A stretch of DNA of 64,000 bases from Pelosinus propionicus DSM 13327 (GTDB taxonomy: Bacteria; Bacillota; Negativicutes; DSM-13327): NCBI RefSeq assembly GCF_900114615.1, contig NZ_FOTS01000020.1, positions 1 to 64,000 on the forward strand. Direction: 5' to 3'. Below, piece after piece: positions 9,656-17,359 of the stretch. The notes beneath the pieces were generated by a model. The model searched no databases and had not been told where the DNA came from. It worked only from the letters and a program-made list of their open reading frames with translations. Position numbers and translations under genes: made by a program. The stretch's first letter is position 1; the number at the start of each line of letters is the position of its first letter.

Positions 9656-9973
9656 TCACCCCTTTTGGCGGAGATGACGCTGGAACTCACTAGAGTCACC
9701 AAACCATTTCTCCACTTCTCGCTCTTTTTTTATATCTTGTTCTACTTGCATTAAAACTGACTTATCTAATGATTCAAAACTAATACCTAGACGTCTTCCT
9801 AGCATGTAGCAAGAAACAACTACAGATGCTAGTCCTTCGCCGATGGCCTGTTCACTATTCTTTGCCATGGCCTGGTACAGTTGCCCAATATGGGTAATCA
9901 ACTCCGCCTTTAGCCACTCTATCAAACGCATTTTGCGTAAAATATCCGATTCATTCGAAAACAAAACAGCCAC
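9656..9973 (-). CDS. MazG-like family protein
   Basis: Small helical 105-residue protein. The pattern RLIEWLKAELITHIGQLYQAM then LASVVVSCYMLGRRLGISFESLDKSV resembles the all-alpha MazG-like NTP pyrophosphatase fold, but the full set of acidic metal-binding residues of true MazG is not obvious, so catalytic activity is unproven. The ATG at 9973 follows AGGGGGGAG. It heads the MazG-like/yybS/gdpP/rplI run. Alternatives such as a structural, non-catalytic homologue cannot be excluded. Confidence 0.75.
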   Translation of the reverse strand: MAVLFSNESDILRKMRLIEWLKAELITHIGQLYQAMAKNSEQAIGEGLASVVVSCYMLGRRLGISFESLDKSVLMQVEQDIKKEREVEKWFGDSSEFQRHLRQKG

Positions 9974-10079
9974 TCCCCCCCTTTTTACTATATCTAATAT
10001 AGTATTCGCAAATCAATAGTCTGTTTCCTGCTTTATCATAAAGTATATCCCAGATAAGAAGATACGATCATCCATTCTT

Positions 10080-10132
10080 AGCAGAATAAAACAAAAGAGA
10101 GGTACGTAACCTCTCTTTTGTTTTATTCTGCT
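10080..10132 (-). terminator. Terminator of rpsF-ssb-rpsR
   Basis: A perfect 23-base inverted repeat (10080-10102 against 10110-10132, seven-base loop). The last codons and stop of rpsR are inside one arm. The 3' arm itself is U-rich (TTTTGTTTTATT). Confidence 0.8.
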
Positions 10133-10353
10133 GTGAATGGCAACAATGCAACAATACGTGCACGTTTAATCGCCAAAGTAACACTACGTTGATGTTTTGC
10201 GCAGTTACCAGAAATACGGCGAGGCAATATTTTGCCGCGTTCCGTAGTGTAACGACGGATTTTACCAACTTCTTTATAATCGATCGTTTCTACTTTATCC
10301 ACGCAGAAACTACAAATCTTTTTCTTAGGTTTTCTTCCTCTTTCACGTTTCAC
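10123..10353 (-). CDS. rpsR: 30S ribosomal protein S18
   Basis: Binds S6 and 16S rRNA on the platform of the small subunit. The 76-residue sequence has the S18 core [22 protein letters not shown] and [22 protein letters not shown]. Two N-terminal cysteines (CSFC) occur; they are kept in many Firmicute S18 proteins, with His/Cys further on, and may bind zinc. The start is GTG at 10353 with GGGAGGT eight bases upstream. It is the last gene of the rpsF-ssb-rpsR operon and ends in a long terminator. Confidence 0.97.
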   Translation of the reverse strand: MKRERGRKPKKKICSFCVDKVETIDYKEVGKIRRYTTERGKILPRRISGNCAKHQRSVTLAIKRARIVALLPFTAE

Positions 10354-10368
10354 CGATAATACCTCCCT

Positions 10369-10779
10369 TTAAAATGGAATCTCTTCTTCAGGGAAGACCT
10401 CTGTACCAAAGGAGCTGACATCATATCCGGATGATTTTGCAGGACTAGCAGCAGTGCTGCTACCGCTAACAGCTTGTTTTGTATCCAAAAACTCAATATT
10501 TTGGGCTACTACATCAGCCGCACGCCGTTTTTGTCCATCTTTCTCATAATCACGAATTTGCAAACGTCCTTCAACTAGTACACGACGACCCTTGGTAAGA
10601 TTGTTGCCACAAACTTCGGCCAGCTTATCCCATACTACTACAGGAATAAAATCAGCTCGCTTATTCTCACCATAACCGGTATCAACTGCTACACTGAAAG
10701 ATGCTACTGCCTTACCAGTCTGTGTATATCGAACTTCCGGATCACGAGTTAAACGACCGACTATTATAACCTTATTCAT
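10369..10779 (-). CDS. ssb: Single-stranded DNA-binding protein
   Basis: Coats single-stranded DNA at forks and repair sites. The OB-fold begins MNKVIIVGRLTRDPEVRYTQ and covers about residues 1-105; a short Ser/Ala-rich linker leads to the acidic tip EEEIPF, the interaction peptide that recruits partner proteins. The 136-residue length is at the short end of the family. It lies between rpsF and rpsR with 15-19 base gaps, the conserved Firmicute operon, so its synthesis is tied to the ribosomal proteins. Confidence 0.97.
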   Translation of the reverse strand: MNKVIIVGRLTRDPEVRYTQTGKAVASFSVAVDTGYGENKRADFIPVVVWDKLAEVCGNNLTKGRRVLVEGRLQIRDYEKDGQKRRAADVVAQNIEFLDTKQAVSGSSTAASPAKSSGYDVSSFGTEVFPEEEIPF

Positions 10780-10798
10780 GGTATTAATTCCCCCTGGT

Positions 10799-11083
10799 CT
10801 ATTCGTCTACTTTAATAATCATAAATTTCAAGATATCTTCAGTAATCTTCATTATACGATCAAGCTCAAGAATGGTCGCTGGTACAGCTGTAAAGCTAGT
10901 CAAGCAGTAAAAACCCTCAGTAAAGTCTTTTACTACATAAGCCAAACGCTTTTTGCCCCAACGGTCAATTTTTTCTACTTGACCACCGTTGTTATTAATC
11001 AGGTTTTCAAATTTGGTAATTACCGCATTTGTCGCTTCTTCATCCAACGGTTTAACAATAAACATGACTTCGTACTTTCTCAC
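10799..11083 (-). CDS. rpsF: 30S ribosomal protein S6
   Basis: Small-subunit protein that dimerises with S18. 94 residues, beginning MRKYEVMFIVKPLDEEA with the core KIDRWGKKRLAYVVKDFTEGFYCL. The start is GTG at 11083 after an excellent GGAGGAGGTGAT. First gene of rpsF-ssb-rpsR. In many bacteria the S6:S18 complex binds its own leader to repress the operon; the leader here has several hairpins (see the promoter and leader entry), but I cannot confirm the CCG bulge that defines that element. Confidence 0.97.
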   Translation of the reverse strand: MRKYEVMFIVKPLDEEATNAVITKFENLINNNGGQVEKIDRWGKKRLAYVVKDFTEGFYCLTSFTAVPATILELDRIMKITEDILKFMIIKVDE

Positions 11084-11221
11084 GAAATCACCTCCTCCTG
11101 TGGACTAATGGCTCCCTTAAGGGAGCAGGGAAGGTTTGTAAACATTTATAAACATTTTCTCAAACCTCTCTAGGCTACCCTAGACTGACATATTATATCA
11201 CTAATAGTAATACAAATGCAA
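11084..11221 (-). promoter_or_regulatory. Promoter and structured leader of rpsF-ssb-rpsR
   Basis: Minus strand TTGCAT (11221-11216), 18-base spacer and TATAAT (11197-11192) form a promoter with expected start near 11185. The roughly 100-base leader then holds three hairpins: TCTAGG/CCTAGA (11169-11184), AGGTTTG/CAAACCT (about 11132-11167) and the palindrome GCTCCCTTAAGGGAGC (11111-11126). This architecture suggests autoregulation by S6:S18, which is inference. Confidence 0.6.
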
Positions 11222-11241
11222 CTTATATGTTGAAAGAAATA

Positions 11242-12348
11242 TTATACATTAAACCTAAAGTACGTAACATCCCCATCTTGCATAATATATTCTTTTCCTT
11301 CCAATCGAACTAATCCTTTTTCGCGAGCTGCATTAGAGCTGCCTGTCAGCACAAGGTCATTGTAGGAAACAATTTCTGCACGTATAAAGCCACGCTCAAT
11401 ATCAGAATGGATTTTTCCTCCAGCCTGAGGTGCTTTGGTACCTTTCTTTATTGTCCAAGCACGTACTTCTTGCTCACCAGCCGTTAAGAACGTCACTAAA
11501 CCTAAAAGTTTATAAGAGGCTTTAATAAGCTTATCCAATCCCGACTCTTTTAGGCCAAGCTCTGCTAAAAACTCCTTAGCATCCTCCGCTGGAAGTTCAG
11601 CAATCTCTGACTCAACCTTCGCCGACACTGCAATGACTTCTGCGCCTTCTTCTACTGCATATTTTTTCACAATTTTAACATACTCATTATCTTCTGCATT
11701 CGCTACTTCGTCTTCGCTAACATTGGCAATGAACAATACTGGTTTTAACGTCATCAAGTTTAGATCGCCAATGAGTCCAGCCTCATCCTCTGTCATATCA
11801 ACGCGCCGCGCAGGCAACGCTTGCTCTAAAAGTTCTTTAATTTTTACCAGTACAGCCATTTCGTTTGGTGCTTTCTTATCACCAGTTTTGATTAGTTTCT
11901 GTACACGCTCCATACGCTTTTCCAATGTATCTAAATCAGCTAAGCATAGTTCTGTATTAATGATCTCAATATCACGCAAAGGATTTAATGCCCCCTCAAC
12001 GTGAGTAATATTTTCATCTTCAAAACAGCGTACAACTTGAGCCACAGCATCTACTTGGCGAATGTGAGCTAAAAATTTATTGCCTAAGCCTTCTCCTTTA
12101 GATGCTCCTTTAACCAATCCAGCAATATCTACAAAACGCATAGCCGTCGGGATACAGCGTTTTGTTTTATACATTTCCACCAAATGAGGCAAACGCTCAT
12201 CAGGAACATCCACTACACCCACATTTGGCTCTATGGTGCAAAAAGGATAATTAGCAGCCTCTGCGCCTGCTTTTGTAATTGCATTAAATAATGTACTTTT
12301 CCCTACATTAGGTAAACCAACAATACCCACTTCTAAATTTGTGCTCAT
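11242..12348 (-). CDS. ychF: Ribosome-binding ATPase YchF (Obg-family, OLA1-like)
   Basis: Conserved Obg-family P-loop protein that binds ribosomes and prefers ATP over GTP. 368 residues, full length: Walker A GLPNVGKSTLFNAIT at about 10-24, switch region PNVGVVDVPDERL, G3 DIAGLVKGASKGEGLGN, then the coiled-coil insert and C-terminal TGS domain ending KEYIMQDGDVTYFRFNV. Start ATG at 12348 with GGTGGA upstream. It follows the DUF951 and small membrane genes in the order familiar from Bacillus (rpsF-ychF-yyzM). Confidence 0.97.
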   Translation of the reverse strand: MSTNLEVGIVGLPNVGKSTLFNAITKAGAEAANYPFCTIEPNVGVVDVPDERLPHLVEMYKTKRCIPTAMRFVDIAGLVKGASKGEGLGNKFLAHIRQVDAVAQVVRCFEDENITHVEGALNPLRDIEIINTELCLADLDTLEKRMERVQKLIKTGDKKAPNEMAVLVKIKELLEQALPARRVDMTEDEAGLIGDLNLMTLKPVLFIANVSEDEVANAEDNEYVKIVKKYAVEEGAEVIAVSAKVESEIAELPAEDAKEFLAELGLKESGLDKLIKASYKLLGLVTFLTAGEQEVRAWTIKKGTKAPQAGGKIHSDIERGFIRAEIVSYNDLVLTGSSNAAREKGLVRLEGKEYIMQDGDVTYFRFNV

Positions 12349-12429
12349 TCATCTATTCCACCTTACTTACAATTTCTTTTTAGTATGTCTTATTGTAGAT
12401 GATTCTTCCCTTATTTTCAAGCGTACACT

Positions 12430-12618
12430 TCACTCATCTCCGTGTTCACGACGATAAGCAATGGCATTTTTCAATCTGGCTGTACCTAATAACAACATGA
12501 TAGAGCCCATGATAACACCAACTGTTAGATTAATATGATTACCGAAATCGGTTCCCATTGCAATGAGTACAATCCCCGTCACCAAGGTCATGCCTCCTAC
12601 AATAAATTGGTATTTCAC
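12430..12618 (-). CDS. Small two-helix membrane protein, function unknown
   Basis: 62 residues with two hydrophobic segments (about 5-25 and 32-48) and a charged tail RLKNAIAYRREHGDE. I do not recognise a named family. The GTG start at 12618 overlaps the stop of the DUF951 gene in the sequence ATGTGA, and a good GAGGAGGGAG lies just upstream, so it is translationally coupled to DUF951. A short gap of about 80 bases separates it from ychF. Confidence 0.7.
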   Translation of the reverse strand: MKYQFIVGGMTLVTGIVLIAMGTDFGNHINLTVGVIMGSIMLLLGTARLKNAIAYRREHGDE

Positions 12619-12827
12619 ATTTCTCCCTCCTCTTGTGTACCTTTGCGTGTTACGATTTCTTTTACACCTTTTTCAAACTTTACGCGTGGCACTAGGACAA
12701 AACGCCCACATCCCTGGCATTTTAAACCAAAATCAATTCCAGTACGCGTAATTTCCCACAAAGCAACTCCACAAGGATGGTTCTTTTTCATTCTCACAAT
12801 ATCGCCAATCTGATAACGTACCATCAT
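12615..12827 (-). CDS. DUF951 family protein (YyzM-like)
   Basis: 70-residue basic protein beginning MMVRYQIGDIVRMKKNHPCG, with the motif KCQGCGRFVLVPRVKFEKGVKEI. The cysteines in CGxxx and CQGC look like a possible metal site or RNA contact, but the family has no established function. It is found beside ychF in many Firmicutes, as here. It follows mscS by 12 bases and overlaps the small membrane gene downstream. Confidence 0.88.
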   Translation of the reverse strand: MMVRYQIGDIVRMKKNHPCGVALWEITRTGIDFGLKCQGCGRFVLVPRVKFEKGVKEIVTRKGTQEEGEM

Positions 12828-12839
12828 CTAACCACCTTC

Positions 12840-13658
12840 TTACCTTCTAAAGTTATCGACTACTGGATGAGGAATCTTTGCTTCATTAAATAAACGCTTT
12901 ATTTCATAGCGAAGAGCATTCTCCACTTTTCCCTGCTGCAGGGGCACTGTCTTGGCCACAATACGTACCATTAGCATCTGAGCACCAAGATCTACTATAC
13001 CTAACACCTTTGGTCCCTCTAAGACTTCTTCCAGCTCTTTTCCTATGGAAATGCAGGCCTGTTCCAACAATAGAAGTACCTCATCCAAATTAGCCTCATA
13101 AGCAACTGGTACATTGACAACAGCCTGCATATGCCCTCTGGTATGATTACTAATTCTAGATATTGCACCATGAGGAATAATGTGCAGCACACCATTGCCA
13201 TCTCGTAACTTAGTCACCCGTAAACCAATATCCTCCACAGTGCCTGCCATATCACCACTAACAATATAATCCCCTACGGCAAACTGATTTTCCAATACAA
13301 TAAAAAATCCAGTTACAAAATCACGAATTAAACTCTGAGAACCAACGCCAAGAGCCAGTCCTATAATGCCAGCTCCAGCTACAAGCGAGGTGGTGTCAAT
13401 TTGAAACTCCTGCAATATCATAATAATCGTAATAAAATAAATAATGTATCGAATTATGCTTTGCAGTAGTCCTCCCAATGTCCTGGCACGCCCTTCATCA
13501 AAATGAAAGGCACTAATACCGACTTTAGGAATAAACATCTTGTTCACCATAATTGAAAATAATCGCAATATGAAGATCGATCCTAGCAAAATAGCTACAA
13601 GACGTACGATTTTATTACCCGCTAGCAATAAGAATTCCGGTGTAAGCAACATGGGCAT
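12840..13658 (-). CDS. MscS-family mechanosensitive channel
   Basis: Small-conductance tension-gated channel that releases solutes on osmotic downshock. 272 residues with three to four membrane helices; the pore helix region reads GAGIIGLALGVGSQSLIRDFVTGFFIVLENQFAVGDYI, the MscS hallmark, followed by the beta domain VEDIGLRVTKLRDGNGVLHIIPHGAI and a cytoplasmic alpha/beta domain. Start ATG at 13658 after AAAGGA. It lies at the head of the mscS-DUF951-small protein-ychF run. Confidence 0.92.
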   Translation of the reverse strand: MPMLLTPEFLLLAGNKIVRLVAILLGSIFILRLFSIMVNKMFIPKVGISAFHFDEGRARTLGGLLQSIIRYIIYFITIIMILQEFQIDTTSLVAGAGIIGLALGVGSQSLIRDFVTGFFIVLENQFAVGDYIVSGDMAGTVEDIGLRVTKLRDGNGVLHIIPHGAISRISNHTRGHMQAVVNVPVAYEANLDEVLLLLEQACISIGKELEEVLEGPKVLGIVDLGAQMLMVRIVAKTVPLQQGKVENALRYEIKRLFNEAKIPHPVVDNFRR

Positions 13659-13847
13659 CGTTCAGTTCCTTTCACAATCATACATTTTACTTTTTATGAT
13701 CCTACTGTCTCCAGCTTTCTATAATTGCATATATATTATACGCTATTCTAAAAAAATCCTCCTAATTAAGTCTTTCTTGCTAAAGAATAGCAAATGCACA
13801 GCCTCCAGCATATGATGTTGCACCAATGCTAAAGTGAGGCGATTATC

Positions 13848-14591
13848 ATGTCAGATACCACTCAAAATCCGCAGCCTATTATTGACCTGATATTGGCTGA
13901 TATAAATGCCGTCATTCCTAATCTTTCTTCTTTAGTAGCCTCTTATCGCCTGCTAGTAGGTGCGTCTGAAGAAATTCACCGTACACCGGAAATTTGCCCT
14001 GAAGTTTTTGAGAGAGCCGTAAGACGTGCCGATAATGCCGGAATATTAATTGACATTTTTTTAGAATTACTTTGCTGCAAAGTAGCTTTTAGCAGTGATT
14101 TCCTAAAGATTTCTTGCGCTCCAGTTGACTTATTTCGATTATTAGCCAATAAGTCACCTACTACAGATATTCCTCTTAAGACAGCAGAGCAAGTCGTTGA
14201 AATGGAGGCCTTGAGGCGCCTCCTGGAATGCTGCCAGCACAAGGGTTCTTGCCTTCCAGACCAAAAGGTAGTCTGCCCTAAACCCCCAGCACCTCCTGGT
14301 TCACCACCCGCACCAAAGCCCCCAGTACAAAATTCTGATATACAAGAAGTAGAAGCCGTTGCTCTGCAGCAATTAATCAATACATTTAGTGCAAGAACTG
14401 ACGAGGAAGTATTTCCAGAAACAACATCCTCTCCGGAAAATACCGATTCTTTAGAAATCCAAAATACTCCTAACAGCAATAATAATTCGGAGAATCTTGA
14501 CAATGAAAGCCAAAGTCGTGTCCGATGTAAACACTTATATACATTTCATAATAAAAAAGGTAATTCTAAAGAAAAAGACAAAAAAAAATAG
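13848..14591 (+). CDS. Unrecognised protein with proline-rich linker and basic tail
   Basis: 247 residues that I cannot assign. Residues 1-140 look helical and globular, with cysteines in ICPEVF, ELLCCKVA, SCAPVD and ECCQHKGSCL. A proline-rich segment (about 146-163, PPAPPGSPPAPKPP) leads to a second helical patch and a low-complexity Asn/Ser/Glu tail ending KGNSKEKDKKK. There is no signal peptide or membrane segment. The ATG has GTGAGG about 11 bases upstream. It runs head-on to replication between leftward mscS and the leftward efflux gene and has its own terminator. Spore or surface association is only a guess from composition. Confidence 0.75.
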   Translation: MSDTTQNPQPIIDLILADINAVIPNLSSLVASYRLLVGASEEIHRTPEICPEVFERAVRRADNAGILIDIFLELLCCKVAFSSDFLKISCAPVDLFRLLANKSPTTDIPLKTAEQVVEMEALRRLLECCQHKGSCLPDQKVVCPKPPAPPGSPPAPKPPVQNSDIQEVEAVALQQLINTFSARTDEEVFPETTSSPENTDSLEIQNTPNSNNNSENLDNESQSRVRCKHLYTFHNKKGNSKEKDKKK

Positions 14592-14626
14592 GCAAGAACC
14601 CCAAATGGCTCTTGCTTCTTTTTTCT
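14592..14626 (+). terminator. Terminator of the gene at 13848-14591
   Basis: GCAAGA-A-CC, loop CCAAAT, GG-C-TCTTGC, then TTCTTTTTT on the plus strand. It also abuts the end of the convergent cation efflux gene. Confidence 0.8.
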
Positions 14627-15530
14627 ATTCATCAAGAGGACATGACTCCAGTCCTTCAAGGTGATCACATGGTTCTAAATGAATGACAACATCACATGAA
14701 CCTAGCATTTGTTTAATTTCAGCTTCAATTTGATCACAGATATCATGAGCCTTATTTAAATGCATATCTTTATATAAAATAAGATGCATGTCAATTAGTC
14801 GCCAGCTGCCGGAACGCCGAGTACGGAGTTGATGAAAAGAAATGACCTCTTTGTGACTCTTAATAATGTCAACAATCAGCTGCTCTTCATGCGCCGGTAA
14901 ACTAATATCGGTTAGCTCATATAGACTCTTTTTGGTCATGCCATAACCAGCTTTAAACACAATACCAGCTACAATGATTGCAATCACAGGATCAAGCCAT
15001 GCAAGACCAGTTACATGAATAACCACCAATCCAACCAACACACCAACAGAAGTCCAAATATCGGCCCTAAGATGTAAGCCGTCTGCTTCTAAGGCATGGG
15101 AACCAGTCTGTTTAGCTACCGTGAACAATCTTTCGGATACCCAGTAATTAATTGCAATCGAAATGATCATAAGAGCAATACCGTACTCCAAAAAACCTGG
15201 GACCGCAGCTGAATTCATTTTACTTCCAGCTTCATATACAATCCATATTGCTGCTCCGATAATCAATATCGCTTCAATCGCACCTGATAAATTTTCAAAT
15301 TTACCATGCCCATAGGCATGATTTTCATCTGGAGGGGTATCTGCTTTACGTACCGCATAAAAAGCAATCACAGATGCAAGTAGATCAAAGCCAGAATGAG
15401 CAGCTTCCGAAATAATACTTACGGCCCCAGTATAAAATCCCACGATCAATTTCAATACAACCAAAACCGTATTAGAAATAACGGACAGCCTAGCAGTACG
15501 CTCTTTTACATTACTATCCACATATCCCAA
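14625..15530 (-). CDS. Cation diffusion facilitator (metal efflux) transporter
   Basis: Proton-coupled exporter of divalent metals. 301 residues: six membrane helices in the first two thirds, with the paired metal-site patterns HSGFD (TM2) and HLRAD (TM5), each H-x3-D, and a cytoplasmic C-terminal domain with RTRRSGSWRLIDMHL and HDICDQIE. The H/D sites suggest Zn, Co or Ni rather than Mn. The start is TTG at 15530, eight bases after AGGAGG. A NiCo riboswitch with terminator precedes it, so Co2+/Ni2+ are the likely physiological cargo (inference from the switch). Confidence 0.92.
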   Translation of the reverse strand: MGYVDSNVKERTARLSVISNTVLVVLKLIVGFYTGAVSIISEAAHSGFDLLASVIAFYAVRKADTPPDENHAYGHGKFENLSGAIEAILIIGAAIWIVYEAGSKMNSAAVPGFLEYGIALMIISIAINYWVSERLFTVAKQTGSHALEADGLHLRADIWTSVGVLVGLVVIHVTGLAWLDPVIAIIVAGIVFKAGYGMTKKSLYELTDISLPAHEEQLIVDIIKSHKEVISFHQLRTRRSGSWRLIDMHLILYKDMHLNKAHDICDQIEAEIKQMLGSCDVVIHLEPCDHLEGLESCPLDE

Positions 15531-15684
15531 TCATACTACCTCCTACCTTTTGCTCAGCAGCTCTATTCTTTGTTATAACCTTCAATAGCCTACACTATTC
15601 ACGTTCCTTGTAAAAGGTACCAAATTCTATCTTATTTAGAAATGAATCAGTCCATGTATTCATATAAAACTATGATGGCATAAC

Positions 15685-15719
15685 AAAAAAGCCTGCAGTC
15701 CCTCTAAGGTCCCGCAGGC
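15685..15719 (-). terminator. Riboswitch-controlled terminator before the efflux gene
   Basis: Minus strand GCCTGC (15719-15714) pairs with GCAGGC (15696-15691), with an inner CCT/AGG, followed by TTTTTT (15690-15685). The 5' arm overlaps the 3' strands of the aptamer stems, so metal binding should prevent terminator formation. Confidence 0.8.
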
Positions 15720-15780
15720 ACATACATTCCTGCTGCTTTACGCCCGGCTGCGCCATACTGTGACCGCCTGTTCCTAGCTA
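15694..15780 (-). ncRNA. NiCo riboswitch (czcD motif)
   Basis: On the minus strand the leader shows the conserved NiCo landmarks in order: AACAGGCGGTCA, GCGCAGCCGGGCG, AAAGCAGCAGG and GCCTGCGGGACC, enclosing a four-way junction. P1 is CTAGG (near 15775) with CCTTAG (near 15704); P4 is CAGG with CCTG. The class senses Co2+ and Ni2+ and typically controls CDF exporters, exactly the gene downstream. The overlap of the aptamer 3' side with the terminator indicates an ON switch. Recognition is from memory of the consensus; a covariance-model search would settle it. Confidence 0.85.
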
Positions 15781-15784
15781 TTCT

Positions 15785-15814
15785 ATAGTATCACACCCAG
15801 AATTTGCTTGTAAA
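15785..15814 (-). promoter_or_regulatory. Promoter of the NiCo riboswitch / efflux gene
   Basis: Minus strand TTTACA (15814-15809), 18-base spacer, TACTAT (15790-15785). The predicted start near 15778 coincides with the first base of the aptamer P1 stem. Confidence 0.75.
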
Positions 15815-15863
15815 TATCCTTTAAATTTGATTTCTAAGAACAACATCACAATTACAGCATAAG

Positions 15864-16511
15864 TCATGATTTAATATGTACTACGTGACTAATAGGATAC
15901 CCTTTGGCTGCAAGAGCTCTTTCTAATTCTTCCGTATCAATAATATCGGCTCGAATAATCATCTCAATCTTTCCATCAGGTAAAGCATAGCTAACCATAC
16001 TAGTTATATTGATATTCATAGCCAAAAACACTTCCGAAATTTCATGAAGCAATCCAATTTTGTCTGTTACATCAAGGGTGATACGAGTTTTACCATCCAC
16101 CAGCCCCATAATATCAACGAAACTTTTAAAAATATCCGTTTCTGTAATGATACCGACAACTGCCTCTTGTTCATCTACTACTACCAATCCGCCAATACGG
16201 TGGTTGTACATTAAAATGGCAGCTTCTTCAACTGTAGCTCCTGTAGTAATGCTAACCACTTCTTTTTGCATAATATCTTTAATTTTCATCTTCGCTAATA
16301 AGTAATTAAGTTCAAAAATAGAAAGAGCAGTTGCTGGCGATGCCGATACCGCTCGAAGATCTCTATCAGTTACAATGCCAACTAGCTTTCCACTTTCAAC
16401 CACTGGCAGGCGGCGGAATTTATTATTGCGCATAATCTCCGATGCATCAGCAATTGTTGTAGTTGAACTGATAGTGATTGGATTTGCTGTCATCCTGCTT
16501 TCTACAAACAT
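15864..16511 (-). CDS. CBS-pair plus ACT domain protein (AcuB-like)
   Basis: 215 residues with two CBS motifs (about 1-60 and 75-135, e.g. RRLPVVESGKLVGIVTDRDL and GGLVVVDEQEAVVGIITETDIF) and a C-terminal ACT-like domain (ITLDVTDKIGLLHEISEVFLAMNINITSMVSY). CBS pairs bind adenyl nucleotides; ACT domains often bind amino acids. This architecture is called AcuB in Bacillus, though the acetoin context is missing here. It follows livF on the same strand after a 140-base gap holding a long imperfect hairpin. A role in sensing branched-chain amino acids or energy state for the transporter is inference from position. Confidence 0.85.
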   Translation of the reverse strand: MFVESRMTANPITISSTTTIADASEIMRNNKFRRLPVVESGKLVGIVTDRDLRAVSASPATALSIFELNYLLAKMKIKDIMQKEVVSITTGATVEEAAILMYNHRIGGLVVVDEQEAVVGIITETDIFKSFVDIMGLVDGKTRITLDVTDKIGLLHEISEVFLAMNINITSMVSYALPDGKIEMIIRADIIDTEELERALAAKGYPISHVVHIKS

Positions 16512-16546
16512 ATTATCATCTCCATTGATTTTTTTATTAAAGAAAA

Positions 16547-16642
16547 CACACTAAAGATTTTCCCATGTCAGAAATTATGAATAATACAATCCAGGAATTC
16601 ACCTTTTGCTTTTCATAACAATCTGTCACTATCTTTAGTGCG
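16547..16642 (-). other. Long imperfect hairpin between livF and the CBS-ACT gene
   Basis: Outer arms 16547-16558 and 16631-16642 are complementary over 12 bases with one G-U pair when read on the minus strand. Inside, TTATGAA (minus, 16618-16612) pairs with TTCATAA (16581-16575), and CAGA with TCTG one helical turn out. The whole forms a 96-base stem with bulges. The G-U pair favours a transcript in the liv direction. It matches no RNA family I know. Confidence 0.5.
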
Positions 16643-16651
16643 TCTCATCGA

Positions 16652-17359
16652 TTAACCGCCCAAATAGGCTTTTCGTATTTCTTCACTCGCGGCCAACTCT
16701 TTCGCATCGCCTGAAAGAGTGATGCGACCTGTTTCCAGTACATAGGCTCTATGAGCAATGGATAATGCCATATGAGCGTTTTGCTCTACAAGCAAAACAG
16801 TAGTGCCGCTAGCATTAATTTCTTTTATAATAGAAAAAATCTCTTTTACCAGCAATGGCGCAAGCCCCATCGAAGGCTCATCTAAGAGCAATAATCTTGG
16901 ACGACTCATTAAGGCACGCCCCATAGCCAGCATCTGCTGCTCACCACCTGACAAGGTACCAGCTAATTGGCTGCGACGTTCTGACAAGCGAGGGAACTTT
17001 ACAAAGACATTCTCCATATCTTCCTGAATCCCTTTTTTGTCATTACGGATATAAGCACCTAATTCTAGGTTTTCTAGAACAGACATATTCGCAAAAACCC
17101 TACGTCCTTCTGGTACTTGAGAAATCCCAAGCTTTACAATATCTTGAGCAACAACGCCAGCAATACTTTTTCCTTCAAAATTGATTTGACCTGCTTTTGG
17201 TTTTAACAGTCCCGAAATGGTACGTAAAATAGTACTTTTACCAGCACCATTTGCACCAATCAAGGTAACAATTTCTCCTTCATTGACCTCAGCGCTAATA
17301 CCTTTTAAGGCATGTATCGCACCATAGTAAACATCAATATTTTCAATTTTTAACATCAT
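16652..17359 (-). CDS. livF: Branched-chain amino acid ABC transporter, ATP-binding protein LivF
   Basis: One of two ATPases energising uptake of leucine, isoleucine, valine or related amino acids. 235 residues: Walker A GANGAGKST, Q-loop, signature LSGGEQQMLAMGRALMSRPRLLLLDEPSMGL with Walker B, and the H-loop VEQNAHMAL. MMLKIENIDVYYGAIHALKGIS is the classic LivF opening. Its ATG overlaps the livG stop (ATGA), so the two are coupled. It is the last gene of livHMGF. Confidence 0.95.
   Translation of the reverse strand: MMLKIENIDVYYGAIHALKGISAEVNEGEIVTLIGANGAGKSTILRTISGLLKPKAGQINFEGKSIAGVVAQDIVKLGISQVPEGRRVFANMSVLENLELGAYIRNDKKGIQEDMENVFVKFPRLSERRSQLAGTLSGGEQQMLAMGRALMSRPRLLLLDEPSMGLAPLLVKEIFSIIKEINASGTTVLLVEQNAHMALSIAHRAYVLETGRITLSGDAKELAASEEIRKAYLGG

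Noticed and set aside
10068-10268. 66-codon open frame overlapping rpsR on the same strand
   Set aside because: It is a different frame across rpsR and the terminator; S18 explains the region fully.
13976-14503. Long minus-strand open frame opposite the gene at 13848-14591
   Set aside because: It lacks a ribosome site and a terminator, and its composition looks like the complement of a coding strand; the plus-strand gene has both signals.
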